A stretch of 35,162 bases of DNA from Proteiniphilum sp. (GTDB lineage: Bacteria; Bacteroidota; Bacteroidia; Bacteroidales; Dysgonomonadaceae), in contig JAQVWR010000005.1 in the NCBI GenBank assembly GCA_028709605.1, positions 1 through 35,162 on the forward strand, in the 5' to 3' direction. Positions within the stretch are counted from its first letter, which is position 1. The number at the start of each line of letters is the position of its first letter. The notes beneath the pieces are model-generated. The model searched no databases. It had not been told where the DNA came from and saw nothing but the letters and a program-made list of their open reading frames with translations. The position numbers and the translations under genes were made by a program. This document shows positions 1-8,974 of the stretch, piece by piece.

Positions 1-368
1 TCGCTGAGGAGCGGTCGCACCGTTTTGGAGGCGCGCAGCCGCGCTGCCAGCTCCTCCGGGAACGCCTGGATATAGATAGTGATGCCGGCGCGATTCATCA
101 CTTCCATGTTGTCGAAGAAGCAGGGGGCCCCTCCGCCGGTGGAGATCAGCACATCCTCGAAGGCGGCCACCTCCAACAGGGCTTGTCGTTCGATCATGCG
201 GAACTGCTCCTCTCCCTTTTCGGCGAACAGCTCAGAAATGGTTTTGCGGTATTTGTTTTGGATGTGGGCATCCAGGTCGATAAAGGTGAGTGAGAGCGAC
301 TGCGCCAGCCGCTTACCGAGGGTGCTCTTGCCGCACCCCATATATCCGATCAGAAATATTCGTTCCAT
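1..368 (-). CDS. aroK: Shikimate kinase, C-terminus cut off by the window edge
   Basis: Shikimate kinase phosphorylates shikimate with ATP in the cytoplasmic chorismate pathway to aromatic amino acids. The first 122 residues are visible. They open with MERIFLIGYMGCGKSTLGKR, whose GYMGCGKST is the Walker A loop. The IDLD stretch (about residues 30-33) matches the family's Mg/shikimate-binding aspartate motif, and STGGGAP (about residues 79-85) is the shikimate-binding glycine motif. The start is the ATG at 368; the gene leaves the window at base 1, before the lid and C-terminus. It runs on the same strand as cls but is separated from it by about 160 bp of repeat-rich DNA, so co-transcription is uncertain. 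Identification is firm from the motifs; only completeness is unknown. Confidence 0.93.
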   Translation of the reverse strand, partial: MERIFLIGYMGCGKSTLGKRLAQSLSLTFIDLDAHIQNKYRKTISELFAEKGEEQFRMIERQALLEVAAFEDVLISTGGGAPCFFDNMEVMNRAGITIYIQAFPEELAARLRASKTVRPLLS

Positions 369-526
369 ATATTTAGCGATCAGCTGTCAGCTATCAGCTT
401 TCAGCTTTTTGGGTGAAAGCTTGATCAGTGCAGCGGTTTTAATTGTTAGCATTCAACATTCAGCTTTCAGCGAATCCTCCAATTCTTCAATCCTCCAATC
501 GACACAACCTGTGAAGCTGCGAATCA
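369..526. repeat. Intergenic AGC-type imperfect repeats between aroK and cls
   Basis: This gap holds tandem variants of a short unit: AGCTGTCAGC, AGCTATCAGC and AGCTTTCAGC at 380-406, then ATTCAACATTCAGCTTTCAGC-like sequence at 450-471, then CCTCCAATTCTTCAATCCTCCAAT-like sequence at 477-499. The same style of AGC-rich degenerate repeat recurs at 4245-4357 and 34917-34970. No gene or clear promoter is visible. Function unknown. Confidence 0.6.
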
Positions 527-1954
527 TTACAACAGCGGGGCAAAGAGCCGTAACAGCGATTCGGCAAAACGCCTCAGCGGGGAGCGTTTCGACCATTCGC
601 GCAGCGACACCTGCTCTGCTTCCCGCTGGTCATCGACAAAAATCGCGCCTGCCTGCAGCGCCAGTTGCGGATCATAAACAAAAGCCTCCACCTCAAAATT
701 CTGCTCGAAGCTGCGTGAGTCGAAATTGGCAGATCCGATCAACGTGAGCGATTCATCGAACATCATCAGTTTCGAATGCAGGAAACCTTTCTGATAAAGA
801 TAAACCTTCACCCCTGACCGCAACATATCACGAATAAAAGAGTTTGATGCCAGCTGTACGAGAGGCACATCGGAGCGTTTGGATATCATCAGCCGCACAT
901 CGACGCCACGAATGGCGGCAGCCTTCAGTGCATCTCTCATTGCATCGGGGGGAAAGAAATAGGGTGTCTGGATGAAGATCAGTTTTTCAGCGCTGTAGAT
1001 CGCCTGCATGATGCCATGCGATATCTCGTTCTCTCTGCTCAGGGGGCCGCTGTTGACAATCTGCATCAGGGAGCTGCCGCAATTGTCGAGCATGGGAAAA
1101 TAGTTCCGGGAGGTGATCAATGTCTGGGAAACGAAGTACCAGTCGATCAGAAACACCGACTGCAGTCCCTGCACCCCTTTACCTTCGATGCGGGCATGGG
1201 TATCTCTCCAAGAGCCCCATTTCAGTCCCTTCAGATAACGATCCGCTATATTCATCCCCCCTATGTAACCTATCCTTCCGTCAATGACGATGATCTTTCG
1301 GTGAGTCCGGTAGTTGAGGCGGGAGGTGAGAGAAGGCAGCGTAAGTTTCAAAAAAGGTTCTGCTTCGATACCGGCTTTTCGGAGCTCCTCAAAATAGTGC
1401 GCACCGGTTTTTCGTGAGCCAAAGCTGTCGTAGATGATCCGTATCTCCACTCCCTGATGTGCTTTGCGGATCAGCGCCTCCTGCAATTGCATACCAATGG
1501 CATCATCCATCAGCACATAATATTCAATATGAATATGTTTTGTTGCCTTGTCGATATCCGCAAACAGATGCTCGAATTTATCCCTGGCTGAGGTAAACAG
1601 CTTCACATCGTTTCCTCCCAACAGGGGGTTGTAATCCATGCGGCGGAGCAGACGGATCAGGTTGGCATACTCCGACGGGTAGGCCTGCTCCACCGGCGTC
1701 TCCATCTCATCGAGCGGTCGTTTTTTCAGCTTGCTGTACATCCGCTTCGAGATCACATACCGTTTGGCAGTATCCTGCCCGAAGACGGCATACCAGATGA
1801 TGCCGATGACCGGCAGGAAGACCACCGCCAGCACCCATGCCACCGTCTTGATGGGATTTCTGTTCTCCGTGATCACCACCACCACGATACTCACCACCGT
1901 GAGGAGGTAAAGGATCTCCAAGAGGATATAGAGTGTCTGGTTGAGGGGCATCAT
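527..1954 (-). CDS. cls: Cardiolipin synthase (phospholipase D family)
   Basis: Membrane enzyme that joins two phosphatidylglycerol molecules, or related phospholipids, into cardiolipin. The 475-residue product begins with two hydrophobic segments (about residues 5-25 and 35-58), as in the PLDc_N region. It then has two HKD motifs: HRKIIVIDG within YRTHRKIIVIDGRIGYIGG in the middle, and HSKLMMFDE followed by GSANFDSRS near the C-terminus. The reading frame is open further upstream, but the chosen ATG at 1954 shares its A with the TAA stop of rsgA (TAATG). That indicates translational coupling and removes an implausible basic extension. Length and both catalytic motifs are normal for bacterial Cls. 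A general PLD-type phosphatidyltransferase is the only real alternative. Confidence 0.93.
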   Translation of the reverse strand: MMPLNQTLYILLEILYLLTVVSIVVVVITENRNPIKTVAWVLAVVFLPVIGIIWYAVFGQDTAKRYVISKRMYSKLKKRPLDEMETPVEQAYPSEYANLIRLLRRMDYNPLLGGNDVKLFTSARDKFEHLFADIDKATKHIHIEYYVLMDDAIGMQLQEALIRKAHQGVEIRIIYDSFGSRKTGAHYFEELRKAGIEAEPFLKLTLPSLTSRLNYRTHRKIIVIDGRIGYIGGMNIADRYLKGLKWGSWRDTHARIEGKGVQGLQSVFLIDWYFVSQTLITSRNYFPMLDNCGSSLMQIVNSGPLSRENEISHGIMQAIYSAEKLIFIQTPYFFPPDAMRDALKAAAIRGVDVRLMISKRSDVPLVQLASNSFIRDMLRSGVKVYLYQKGFLHSKLMMFDESLTLIGSANFDSRSFEQNFEVEAFVYDPQLALQAGAIFVDDQREAEQVSLREWSKRSPLRRFAESLLRLFAPLL

Positions 1955-2916
1955 TACAATCGATATTTTCCTTCGCTGATGTCTTCCAAAATATTTAGGT
2001 AGGAGTGATAGCGGCTTTCGCTGATATGATGCGCTTCTACCGCGCGGCGCACGGCGCACTCCGGTTCGTTGAGGTGGAGGCAGTTGTTGTACCGGCAGTT
2101 TCTCGAGGCACTGAAGATCTCCGGGAAGTAATGCGACACTTCGGCGGTGACCATATCGATGGTGCCGAACCCCTTGATGCCGGGGGTGTCGATGATGAAG
2201 CCGCCGTTGGCCAGTTCAATCATCTCGGAGAAGGTGGTGGTATGCATCCCCTTGTGGTGATAGCCGGAGATCTCCCCCACCTTCTGTACGGTTTTTCCGC
2301 GGAGCGTGTTGACGATGGTCGACTTGCCCACACCGGAATGGCCCGCCAGCAACACAATACGACCGCGTGTGACCTCCTCCAGCTCTTTGCGCCCTTCACC
2401 CGTCACCATGGAACTCTGCAGGCAGGGGTAGCCGATGATGGTGTAGAGACGGATAAGTCCCTGCAGGTATTCCTGCTCCTCGTCCTCATAGAGGTCTATC
2501 TTGTTGAAGAGGAGCGTCACCGGTACGGAGTATGCCTCGGCAGTCACCAGGAAACGGTCGATAAAGACGGTAGTGGTCTCCGGGTAGCATACCGTGATGC
2601 ACAGGAGTGCCCGGTCGATATTGGCAGCCAGGATATGTGCCTGTTTGGAGAGGTTGGAAGCACGCCGCACGATGTAGTTTTTCCGTTCCGCAATATCGGT
2701 GATGAAAGCGGTGCCGTCGGGGTTCACATCGAGTTTCACCCGGTCACCCACCACTACGGGACTGGTGCTGCGGATCCCTATTAGCCGGAAGTTTCCTTTG
2801 GCCCTACAGAGCAGATCATTGCCCTGTTCATCGCGCACCAGGTAGCTGTTCCCGGTATTTCGGATCACCAGACCGCTGCCCTGACGCAGCCCTTCCTCAT
2901 CGCCGGCTGAGGTCAT
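1954..2916 (-). CDS. rsgA: Ribosome small-subunit maturation GTPase RsgA
   Basis: RsgA is a circularly permuted GTPase that checks late 30S subunit maturation. The 320-residue product has an N-terminal OB-fold region (about residues 15-75). The permuted G motifs follow: NKID (G4) first, then GHSGVGKST (G1, about residues 192-200), then DTPGIKGFG (G3). A C-terminal zinc-finger region follows with Cys and His ligands in [16 protein letters not shown]. The start ATG at 2916 overlaps the TGA stop of frr (TGATG), and its own TAA overlaps the cls start. Translation therefore appears coupled from frr through rsgA to cls. The order pyrH-frr-rsgA places it among translation genes. Confidence 0.96.
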   Translation of the reverse strand: MTSAGDEEGLRQGSGLVIRNTGNSYLVRDEQGNDLLCRAKGNFRLIGIRSTSPVVVGDRVKLDVNPDGTAFITDIAERKNYIVRRASNLSKQAHILAANIDRALLCITVCYPETTTVFIDRFLVTAEAYSVPVTLLFNKIDLYEDEEQEYLQGLIRLYTIIGYPCLQSSMVTGEGRKELEEVTRGRIVLLAGHSGVGKSTIVNTLRGKTVQKVGEISGYHHKGMHTTTFSEMIELANGGFIIDTPGIKGFGTIDMVTAEVSHYFPEIFSASRNCRYNNCLHLNEPECAVRRAVEAHHISESRYHSYLNILEDISEGKYRL

Positions 2917-3473
2917 CAGACAGTCAGTATTTCTTTCTCTTTCTCGGCGAACATCTCATCCACCTTCCGGATGTATTTGTCGTGCAGCTTTTGCAGTTCA
3001 TTTTCGCCATCCTTGCCCGTATCTTCCGGCAAGCCCTCTTTCACCGCTTTCTTAACCTCGTCGATTCCTTCGCGGCGGGCGTTGCGGACGCTGATCTTCG
3101 CCTCTTCGGCCTCCTGCTTGGTCTGCTTCACCAACTGCCGACGTCGCTCCTCGGTAAGCGGAGGAATACCTAGGCGGATCACCTCTCCGTTGTTCTCAGG
3201 GGTGATGCCCACGTCGGAATCGAGGATCGCCTTCTCCACGACCTTGAGCATCTGTTTTTCCCACGGTTGTACCATGATGGTCTTTGCATCGGGGGTGGTC
3301 ACGGTAGCCACGTTGGAGAGAGGCACCTGGCTGCCATAGTACTCTACACGGATACCGTCGAGAATGTGGGCATTGGCTCGTCCGGCGCGGATGCGGGAGA
3401 AGGTCTCATCCAGAAATTCGAGGGTCATCTGCATTTTCTCCTCGGCTTCTTTTCTGATAGTTGTTGGTTCCAT
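2916..3473 (-). CDS. frr: Ribosome recycling factor
   Basis: Acts with EF-G to split post-termination ribosomes. The 185-residue length is standard. Conserved family stretches are visible: [14 protein letters not shown] in the first helix (about residues 25-38), [22 protein letters not shown] in domain [21 protein letters not shown], and the [14 protein letters not shown] helix. The ATG at 3473 lies about 20 bp downstream of a TAnnTTTG-type box on the same strand, so frr can be transcribed from its own promoter as well as from pyrH 54 bp upstream. The stop overlaps the rsgA start. Confidence 0.97.
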   Translation of the reverse strand: MEPTTIRKEAEEKMQMTLEFLDETFSRIRAGRANAHILDGIRVEYYGSQVPLSNVATVTTPDAKTIMVQPWEKQMLKVVEKAILDSDVGITPENNGEVIRLGIPPLTEERRRQLVKQTKQEAEEAKISVRNARREGIDEVKKAVKEGLPEDTGKDGENELQKLHDKYIRKVDEMFAEKEKEILTV

Positions 3474-3498
3474 AATGATCTTTCATATTGTTTGTGGA

Positions 3499-3506
3499 CA
3501 AAAATA
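3499..3506 (-). promoter_or_regulatory. Putative Bacteroidetes -7 box for frr-rsgA-cls
   Basis: The plus strand reads CAAAAATA, so the minus strand reads TATTTTTG, matching the TAnnTTTG consensus. A CAAA (TTTG on the minus strand) lies at 3531-3534, with 24 bp between boxes, slightly longer than the usual 19-21. The frr ATG is about 26 bp downstream. Confidence 0.5.
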
Positions 3507-3527
3507 GTGAAAACTTTTGAAAGGCTC

Positions 3528-4235
3528 CTACAAATGGACCAAAGTACCGATCTCTTCATCGTCGATCACCTTGATCAGGTTACCGTAGGTGTCCATATCG
3601 AAAACCACCACCGGCAGGTTGTTCTCCTTGCAGAGGGTGGTGGCCGTCAGGTCCATCACCTTCAGTCCCCGTTGATACACCTCGTCGAAGGTGATGGTTC
3701 GAAACCGGGTGGCGGAGGGGTCTTTCTCCGGATCGGCGGTATAGACGCCGTCGACCCGTGTCCCCTTGAACATGGCATCGGCTTCGATCTCGATGCCCCT
3801 CAGTGCCGAGGCAGTGTCGGTGGTGAAGAAAGGGTTGCCGGTGCCGCCAGCGATGAGGGCGATCTCGCCCTGTTCCATGGCCTCAATCGCTTTCCACTTG
3901 GAGTAGAGCTCTCCCACGGGCTCCATCCGCACGGCAGTGAAGAGACGGTTGCGCTGTCCGGCCGCCGTGAGGGCAGAGCTGAGCGCCAGGCTGTTGATCA
4001 CCGTGGCCAGCATCCCCATCTGGTCTCCCTTTACCCTGTCGAAGCCCTTATCCGTGCCGCTCAGTCCGCGGAAGATGTTCCCTCCGCCAATAACGATCCC
4101 GATCTGCACTCCTTTTCCGGCTGCTTCTCTGATCTGTACGGCATACTCCTGCAGACGCTTCTCGTCGATCCCGTATGTTTTCTCCCCCATGAGCGACTCT
4201 CCGCTCAGTTTCAATAAAATTCGTTTAAACTGCAT
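3528..4235 (-). CDS. pyrH: UMP kinase
   Basis: Bacterial UMP kinase converts UMP to UDP in pyrimidine nucleotide synthesis; it belongs to the amino-acid-kinase fold and is hexameric. The 235-residue product starts MQFKRILLKLSGESLMG, whose LKLSGE is the family's N-terminal phosphate loop. It continues with IVIGGGNIFRG, the GDQMGMLATVIN helix, and FTTDTASALRG, GTRVDGVYTADP and the C-terminal KVIDDEEIGTLV. Length is normal. It sits directly upstream of frr, the usual arrangement in many bacteria. About 120 bp of repeat-like DNA separates it from birA. Confidence 0.97.
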   Translation of the reverse strand: MQFKRILLKLSGESLMGEKTYGIDEKRLQEYAVQIREAAGKGVQIGIVIGGGNIFRGLSGTDKGFDRVKGDQMGMLATVINSLALSSALTAAGQRNRLFTAVRMEPVGELYSKWKAIEAMEQGEIALIAGGTGNPFFTTDTASALRGIEIEADAMFKGTRVDGVYTADPEKDPSATRFRTITFDEVYQRGLKVMDLTATTLCKENNLPVVVFDMDTYGNLIKVIDDEEIGTLVHL

Positions 4236-4244
4236 ATGTTGATT

Positions 4245-4357
4245 GAGTTGTTAGCAGTAAGCTGTAAGCCGGAATCATATTGCTTATCTGCTTATAGCTT
4301 ATTGCTCATTGATTATTTGTTGATTGCTGCCGCTAAGAGCCGATCGCTGAAAGCTGA
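4245..4357. repeat. Intergenic AGC-type imperfect repeats between pyrH and birA
   Basis: The gap contains variants such as TTAGCAGTAAGCTGTAAGC, TTGCTTATCTGCTTATAGC, CTCATTGATTATTTGTTGATT and GATCGCTGAAAGCTGATT. They resemble the units at 380-470 and 34917-34970. No terminator hairpin or promoter could be recognised. Confidence 0.55.
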
Positions 4358-5110
4358 TTAATCGACAAACGCGACTTCTTTAAAGGCATATCTTCGTTCC
4401 TCTTTGGTTTCCATTGTGCGGAGCACCAGGTGCCCCGATGGCAGCACCGCTTCGATCTTTGCCCGAAACTTCCCCCCCTTATCCTCAAACCAGTAATAGT
4501 CGTTGATGCGATAAAGATCGAACATATACTCGTCTTCGATCACCTGTTTTCGCCCATTCTGCAGATCGCGGTAAAGCAGGAAGAACTCTCGCATAAAGAG
4601 ATCCAGCAGATGTTCCCGGTCATGCTCCGCGCCAGTGATCTGCCACAGAGAAACCGGGTTTGGCAGATCGGGAGGGAACGTCTGTTGGTTGATATTCAAA
4701 CCGATGCCGATCACCGAGTTATCGATTTCTTTTCCCTGGATGTCATTTTCGATGAGGATGCCGGCTATCTTCTTCTCTTTCCAGTAGATATCGTTCGGCC
4801 ATTTGATACGGATATCGTCGACAAACAGGTCAAGAATGTTCTTCACCGCCAGGGAGGCGATGCGGGAGAGGATGAACGACTCGTTGGCCGGCAGTTGTTG
4901 CGGGTAGATCAGCAGGCTGAAGAGCAGGTTGTCCCCCTTGGCGGAGTACCAGCTGTTGCCCATCTGCCCCCGCCCTCCGGTCTGATGATCGGCGATCACC
5001 AGTGACCCCTCTTCGGGTCGTTGTTCCCTCACCAGTTGTTTCATCAACCGGTTGGTAGAGTCGGTTTCTTCCAGTCGGATGATCCGTCGTTCATTGCTCA
5101 GTTGTTCCAT
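4358..5110 (-). CDS. birA: Biotin--[acetyl-CoA-carboxylase] ligase
   Basis: Activates biotin to biotinyl-AMP and attaches it to the carboxyl-carrier protein of acetyl-CoA carboxylase or related carboxylases. The 250-residue product carries EETDSTNRLMK (about residues 14-24), the GGRGQMGNSWYS loop (about 46-57) that binds biotinyl-AMP, the IKWPNDIYW motif and KIAGILIEN with the catalytic lysine region. A C-terminal SH3-like domain follows (about residues 205-250). There is no N-terminal winged-helix domain, so this is the monofunctional class and not a repressor. The ATG at 5110 gives the usual short N-terminus. Confidence 0.95.
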   Translation of the reverse strand: MEQLSNERRIIRLEETDSTNRLMKQLVREQRPEEGSLVIADHQTGGRGQMGNSWYSAKGDNLLFSLLIYPQQLPANESFILSRIASLAVKNILDLFVDDIRIKWPNDIYWKEKKIAGILIENDIQGKEIDNSVIGIGLNINQQTFPPDLPNPVSLWQITGAEHDREHLLDLFMREFFLLYRDLQNGRKQVIEDEYMFDLYRINDYYWFEDKGGKFRAKIEAVLPSGHLVLRTMETKEERRYAFKEVAFVD

Positions 5111-5197
5111 AATACTCCTGTTGCTTTTTTTTGGACAGTTTGCGGATCACCTCTTCCACTGTTTATGGATTGATCCGTTATCCCCACCTCAAGATGA

Positions 5198-5557
5198 TCA
5201 GAACGACCGAAAAGCATCTTCAATATGCTCCAGTTCTTGCCGTTCTCCCTTCCAGAGGATGGAGACAATATCAAACCGCGCCGGCTGATCGATCCGGTGC
5301 ATGACCAGATAGAAATGGGCTGCCTGTATCATCCGGCGCATGCGCCGGGTCACCACAAAACTCGCCGGATCCCCCCAGTCTGCCGATCCGCGGGTTTTCA
5401 CCTCTACAAAGACGATAAACCCCTTATGAGCGGTAATGATATCAATCTCATAGCCATGGAGCCTCCAGTTTCTTTCCAGGATGCGATGTCCTTTCGACTC
5501 CAGATAACTCACGGCAGCTTCTTCACCTTTCCGTCCCAGTTCATTGTGTTCAGCCAT
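5198..5557 (-). CDS. YraN-family (UPF0102) nuclease-like protein
   Basis: Small protein of the YraN/UPF0102 family, which has a restriction-endonuclease-like fold; its cellular role is not settled. Family signatures are visible: HNELGRKGEEAAVSYLESKG at the N-terminus, RNWRLHGYEIDIIT with the putative catalytic Asp, and FVEVKTRGSADWGDP with the ExK pair. The chosen start gives MAEHNELG and 119 residues, typical of Bacteroidales homologues. An ATG 24 bp further upstream (5581) is in frame but would leave a very short leader after the promoter-like box at 5598-5605. Confidence 0.88.
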   Translation of the reverse strand: MAEHNELGRKGEEAAVSYLESKGHRILERNWRLHGYEIDIITAHKGFIVFVEVKTRGSADWGDPASFVVTRRMRRMIQAAHFYLVMHRIDQPARFDIVSILWKGERQELEHIEDAFRSF

Positions 5558-5597
5558 CACATTTCCGGTTGAAAAGCCCATAAATGTTGTAAAAATA

Positions 5598-5605
5598 CAA
5601 ATTTA
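5598..5605 (-). promoter_or_regulatory. Putative -7 box for the yraN-like gene
   Basis: The minus strand reads TAAATTTG, matching TAnnTTTG, 41 bp upstream of the chosen start. No clear TTTG box was found at the right distance upstream. Confidence 0.4.
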
Positions 5606-5725
5606 GCAGGGAAAAAGTTCCTTTTGGTGAAAATATTTTGTTTTTTTGCATCAGCAAAGGGAAACCGGTTCAGATGTGATCCAAAACCGATCTGTAACGG
5701 CAGAAAATTCAATGGAAGTTTTTCG

Positions 5726-5950
5726 ATGAGCACAAAGAAATACAAGTTGCAGGGAAAGGTGAAACCGCGTGTCAGGAGGGCGGTGTTCATGCTCAGCGAC
5801 GAAGAGCATAGCCTGATTCAGTTCTATCTGAAGAAATACAGGATCACCAACCGTTCCCGATGGTACCGGGAAACCGTGCTCAACCACATCCTAAAAAATA
5901 TGGAACAGGACTACCCCACCCTGTTTGAGGAGAACGAGATGCGGCGGTAG
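5726..5950 (+). CDS. Small basic protein, possibly ribbon-helix-helix
   Basis: A 74-residue, Lys/Arg-rich protein starting MSTKKYKLQGKVKPRVRRAV. A strand-like stretch VRRAVFMLSDEEHSLIQFYL is followed by two likely helices (YLKKYRITNRSRWYRETVL and NHILKNMEQDYPTLFEEN). That arrangement recalls ribbon-helix-helix or MobC-like DNA-binding proteins, but I recognise no named family. The frame is open upstream to 5624, but the ATG at 5726 removes an unlikely leader. It lies 26 bp before tadA on the same strand, so the two may be co-transcribed. Function unknown. Confidence 0.7.
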   Translation: MSTKKYKLQGKVKPRVRRAVFMLSDEEHSLIQFYLKKYRITNRSRWYRETVLNHILKNMEQDYPTLFEENEMRR

Positions 5951-5976
5951 GAACGGGGCGGTAAACAACAGGAGAT

Positions 5977-6411
5977 ATGCCGGACGATCACTATTTTATG
6001 CGACAGGCCCTGCGGGAAGCGCAAAAAGCATTTGAGCAGGAGGAGGTACCGGTGGGAGCCGTGGTGGTTGCCAACCAGCGCATCATCGCCCGTGCGCACA
6101 ACCTGACCGAGCTGCTGCACGATGTGACGGCGCATGCCGAGATGCAGGCCATCACGGCGGCAGCCAACGTGCTGGGAGGCAAGTACCTGACCGACTGCAC
6201 CCTCTACGTCACCGTGGAGCCCTGTCCCATGTGTGCCGCGGCGCTGCGCTGGGCACAGCTCTCGCGACTGGTATATGGTGCTGCGGATGAGAAGAGGGGC
6301 TACTCGCAACTCACCGGTGAGCTGCTGCATCCGAAGACCGCCGTCACGAGCGGAGTGATGGCCGAAGAGTGTGGCGAACTGATGAAGCAGTTCTTTGCCC
6401 ATAGACGTTAA
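5977..6411 (+). CDS. tadA: tRNA-specific adenosine deaminase
   Basis: Deaminates adenosine-34 in the anticodon of tRNA-Arg(ACG) to inosine. The 144-residue product has the zinc deaminase motifs: HAE at residues 53-55 (zinc His and catalytic Glu) and PCPMC at 82-86 (zinc ligands Cys83 and Cys86). EVPVGAVVV near residue 23 is typical of the family. The ATG at 5977 follows AGGAG about 7 bp upstream. Length is normal. A guanine or cytosine deaminase is less likely given PCPMCAAAL and the RLVYGAADEKRG stretch. Confidence 0.94.
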   Translation: MPDDHYFMRQALREAQKAFEQEEVPVGAVVVANQRIIARAHNLTELLHDVTAHAEMQAITAAANVLGGKYLTDCTLYVTVEPCPMCAAALRWAQLSRLVYGAADEKRGYSQLTGELLHPKTAVTSGVMAEECGELMKQFFAHRR

Positions 6412-6471
6412 ATGATCATAATCCCTCACATCTTTCTTCGGCCGGAGGCCTTGTTTTGCACTCCCATGCAC

Positions 6472-6479
6472 TATATTTG
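6472..6479 (+). promoter_or_regulatory. Putative -7 box upstream of a small ORF
   Basis: TATATTTG matches TAnnTTTG. A TTG at 6451-6453 lies 18 bp upstream. It is followed 18 bp later by the ATG at 6498. Confidence 0.4.
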
Positions 6480-6497
6480 AGGATTAAATCACTCGCA

Positions 6498-6665
6498 ATG
6501 AAACGATTCATCAGCACATTCGCATTGGCCGGACTATTTGTTGTGAATCTAATGTCACAGCAACAGCTGCTTCCCTGTAGAACAGGGAGACAGAATATGA
6601 ATCGAAAAAGTGCGTACGGATGCAGCTCCTCAACGATTTCTGTCACCTCCTCCTACCGCCGATGA
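6498..6665 (+). CDS. Doubtful small secreted peptide or gene remnant
   Basis: A 55-residue reading frame starting MKRFISTFALAGLFVVNLMS, which looks like a signal peptide (basic start, then a hydrophobic core). The rest is low-complexity, Ser/Arg-rich and resembles nothing I recognise. A promoter-like TATATTTG lies 18 bp upstream. It could be a short secreted peptide, or the 5' end of an exported-protein gene whose remainder was lost in this 436-bp tadA-metG gap. I see nothing else convincing in 6666-6815. Confidence 0.3.
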   Translation: MKRFISTFALAGLFVVNLMSQQQLLPCRTGRQNMNRKSAYGCSSSTISVTSSYRR

Positions 6666-6819
6666 TGGCGGTCTTTCCCTCTCCATTGAAACCCATACGC
6701 TGTTCTGTTTGTCTGTCTATCACAGATCAAAATGGAAAGATATATTTCCGTTGGTGACTTTTCAACGGGCGGTGCAATGATATTTCATCCGGCGGACCGA
6801 TTAAAAGCGCAATTTTTCT

Positions 6820-6827
6820 TACCTTTG
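6820..6827 (+). promoter_or_regulatory. Putative -7 box for metG
   Basis: TACCTTTG matches TAnnTTTG and lies 20 bp before the metG ATG. No clear upstream TTTG box. Confidence 0.5.
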
Positions 6828-6847
6828 CAGCCTATTTAGAAAGATTT

Positions 6848-8890
6848 ATGTCCAGAAAATTTTCACGCACCCTGATCACATCAGCCTTGCCCTATGCCAA
6901 CGGGCCGGTGCATATCGGCCACCTGGCCGGGGTCTATGTCCCGGCCGACATCTACGCACGCTATCTCCGGTTGAAGGGAGAAGAGGTTCTCTTTATCGGA
7001 GGTTCCGACGAGCACGGGATCCCCATCACCATCAAAGCCCGGAAAGAGGGAGTCACCCCGCAGGATATCGTAGATCGCTATCACGGCATCATCAAAAAGT
7101 CGTTCGAACAGTTCGGCATCACCTTCGACATCTATTCACGTACCACCTCGGAGATCCATCAACAGACTGCCTCCGCCTTCTTCCGAAAGCTCTACGAAAA
7201 AGGCGAGTTCACCGAGCTGGAGAACGAACAGTACTACGATGAGGAGGCGGGACAATATCTTGCCGACCGGTATATCACCGGCACCTGTCCCCATTGCGGC
7301 AACGAAAAAGCATATGGCGACCAGTGCGAACAGTGCGGCACCTCGCTTAGCCCCACCGAGCTGATCAACCCCAAGTCGGCACTCAGCGGGAGCGTACCGG
7401 TGATGCGGAAGACGAAACACTGGTACCTGCCACTCGACAAGCATGAGGCATGGCTCCGCCAGTGGATCCTCGAGGAGCACAAAGAGTGGAGAAGCAACGT
7501 CTACGGACAGTGCAAGTCGTGGCTCGACTTAGGCCTGCAGCCGCGCGCGGTAAGCCGCGACCTCGACTGGGGCGTACCCGTGCCGGTAGAGGGTGCCGAA
7601 GGGAAAGTGCTCTATGTGTGGTTCGACGCCCCTATCGGATATATCTCCAACACGCGGGAGTTGCTGCCTGACGACTGGGAGAAGTGGTGGAAAAGCGAAG
7701 ATACCCGGCTGATCCATTTCATCGGAAAAGACAACATCGTGTTCCACTGCATCGTCTTCCCCGCCATGCTGAAGGCAGAAGGCTCCTTTATCCTGCCCGA
7801 CAATGTCCCTTCCAACGAGTTTCTCAACCTGGAGGGAGACAAGATCTCCACCTCCCGCAACTGGGCTGTCTGGCTGCATGAGTACCTGGAGGAGTTCCCC
7901 GGCAAGCAGGATGTACTGCGCTACGTGCTCACCGCCAATGCCCCGGAGACGAAAGACAACGACTTCACCTGGAAAGATTTCCAGGCACGCAACAACAATG
8001 AGTTAGTGGCCGTGCTGGGCAACTTCGTGAACCGGGCACTGGTGCTCACACAGAAATATTTCGACAACCGGGTGCCGGCAGCCGGCGTGCTGACCGATTA
8101 TGACCGGGAGACCATCGCCGAGGCGCAGAAGGTGAAGGAGACAGTCGAACAGCTGCTCGGCACCTTTCACTTTCGCGACGCCCAGAGAGAGGCAATGAAC
8201 CTGGCCCGTATCGGCAATAAATACCTGGCCGACACCGAGCCTTGGAAAACCGCCAAGGACGATATGGAGCGTACGGCCACCATCCTGCACCTTGCCCTGC
8301 AGATCACCGCCAACCTCTCGATCGTCTGTGAACCGTTTCTTCCCTTCTCGGCAGAGAAGCTGCGCTCTTTCCTGCAGACGGAGAAGCTGTCGTGGGAGCG
8401 CCTGGGCAGTTTCGACCTGCTTGCTGAAGGACATCCGCTCGGCAAGGCGGAGCTGCTGTTCGAGAAAATTGACGATGCGGCAATCGAACAACAGATCCAA
8501 AAGCTGCTCGACACGAAAAAGGCCAACGAAGCGAATGAATACCGGGCTAAACCAATAAAGGAGCCTATTCCGTTCGACACCTTTGAGGAGCTGGATATAC
8601 GGGTGGGTACCGTGATGGAGTGCGAGAAGGTGCCCAAGACAGACAAGCTGCTGCGCTTCCTGCTCGATGACGGGTTGAAAAAGCGCACCATCCTCTCCGG
8701 CATTGCCGCCTATTACCCCAACCCGCAGGAACTGGTGGGCAGACAAGTCTGCTTTATTGCCAACCTGGAGCCGAGAAAGCTGCGGGGCATCCTCTCGGAG
8801 GGGATGATCCTTTCGGCAGAGAACGGCGACGGCACACTGGCACTGGTAACCCCCGCGAAAGAGGTGCTGCCGGGCAGCCAGGTGGTGTGA
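6848..8890 (+). CDS. metG: Methionyl-tRNA synthetase
   Basis: Charges tRNA-Met with methionine. The 680-residue protein has the class I HIGH motif at residues 22-25 ([14 protein letters not shown]). A zinc-binding insertion [18 protein letters not shown] lies near residues 145-162. The second signature appears as KISTS at 332-336 in place of KMSKS. The anticodon-binding helical domain follows. The C-terminus (about 573-680) is an EMAP-II/Trbp111-like tRNA-binding domain, visible as [21 protein letters not shown] and [18 protein letters not shown]. The protein is full length, and the ATG at 6848 follows a promoter box by 20 bp. Confidence 0.97.
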   Translation: MSRKFSRTLITSALPYANGPVHIGHLAGVYVPADIYARYLRLKGEEVLFIGGSDEHGIPITIKARKEGVTPQDIVDRYHGIIKKSFEQFGITFDIYSRTTSEIHQQTASAFFRKLYEKGEFTELENEQYYDEEAGQYLADRYITGTCPHCGNEKAYGDQCEQCGTSLSPTELINPKSALSGSVPVMRKTKHWYLPLDKHEAWLRQWILEEHKEWRSNVYGQCKSWLDLGLQPRAVSRDLDWGVPVPVEGAEGKVLYVWFDAPIGYISNTRELLPDDWEKWWKSEDTRLIHFIGKDNIVFHCIVFPAMLKAEGSFILPDNVPSNEFLNLEGDKISTSRNWAVWLHEYLEEFPGKQDVLRYVLTANAPETKDNDFTWKDFQARNNNELVAVLGNFVNRALVLTQKYFDNRVPAAGVLTDYDRETIAEAQKVKETVEQLLGTFHFRDAQREAMNLARIGNKYLADTEPWKTAKDDMERTATILHLALQITANLSIVCEPFLPFSAEKLRSFLQTEKLSWERLGSFDLLAEGHPLGKAELLFEKIDDAAIEQQIQKLLDTKKANEANEYRAKPIKEPIPFDTFEELDIRVGTVMECEKVPKTDKLLRFLLDDGLKKRTILSGIAAYYPNPQELVGRQVCFIANLEPRKLRGILSEGMILSAENGDGTLALVTPAKEVLPGSQVV

Positions 8891-8974
8891 GGAACAACTT
8901 TTCGCCATCCACGTGCAACGTTTTTGCATTTTTCTCGTCTAGATAATATGTATCACACCCAAACAACAACTTTC

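Noticed and set aside
369-526. CRISPR array
   Set aside because: Repeat units are about 10 bp, imperfect and without regular spacers; no cas genes in the window.
79-747. 222-residue open frame on the plus strand
   Set aside because: It is antisense to the clear shikimate kinase and cardiolipin synthase genes and crosses the repeat region; no protein-like motifs.
2005-2784. 259-residue plus-strand frame
   Set aside because: Antisense to rsgA; composition mirrors the real codons and no family is recognisable.
3267-4217. 316-residue plus-strand frame
   Set aside because: Antisense to frr and pyrH, both with full motif sets.
8003-8929. 308-residue minus-strand frame
   Set aside because: Antisense to metG in GC-rich DNA where stop codons are rare.
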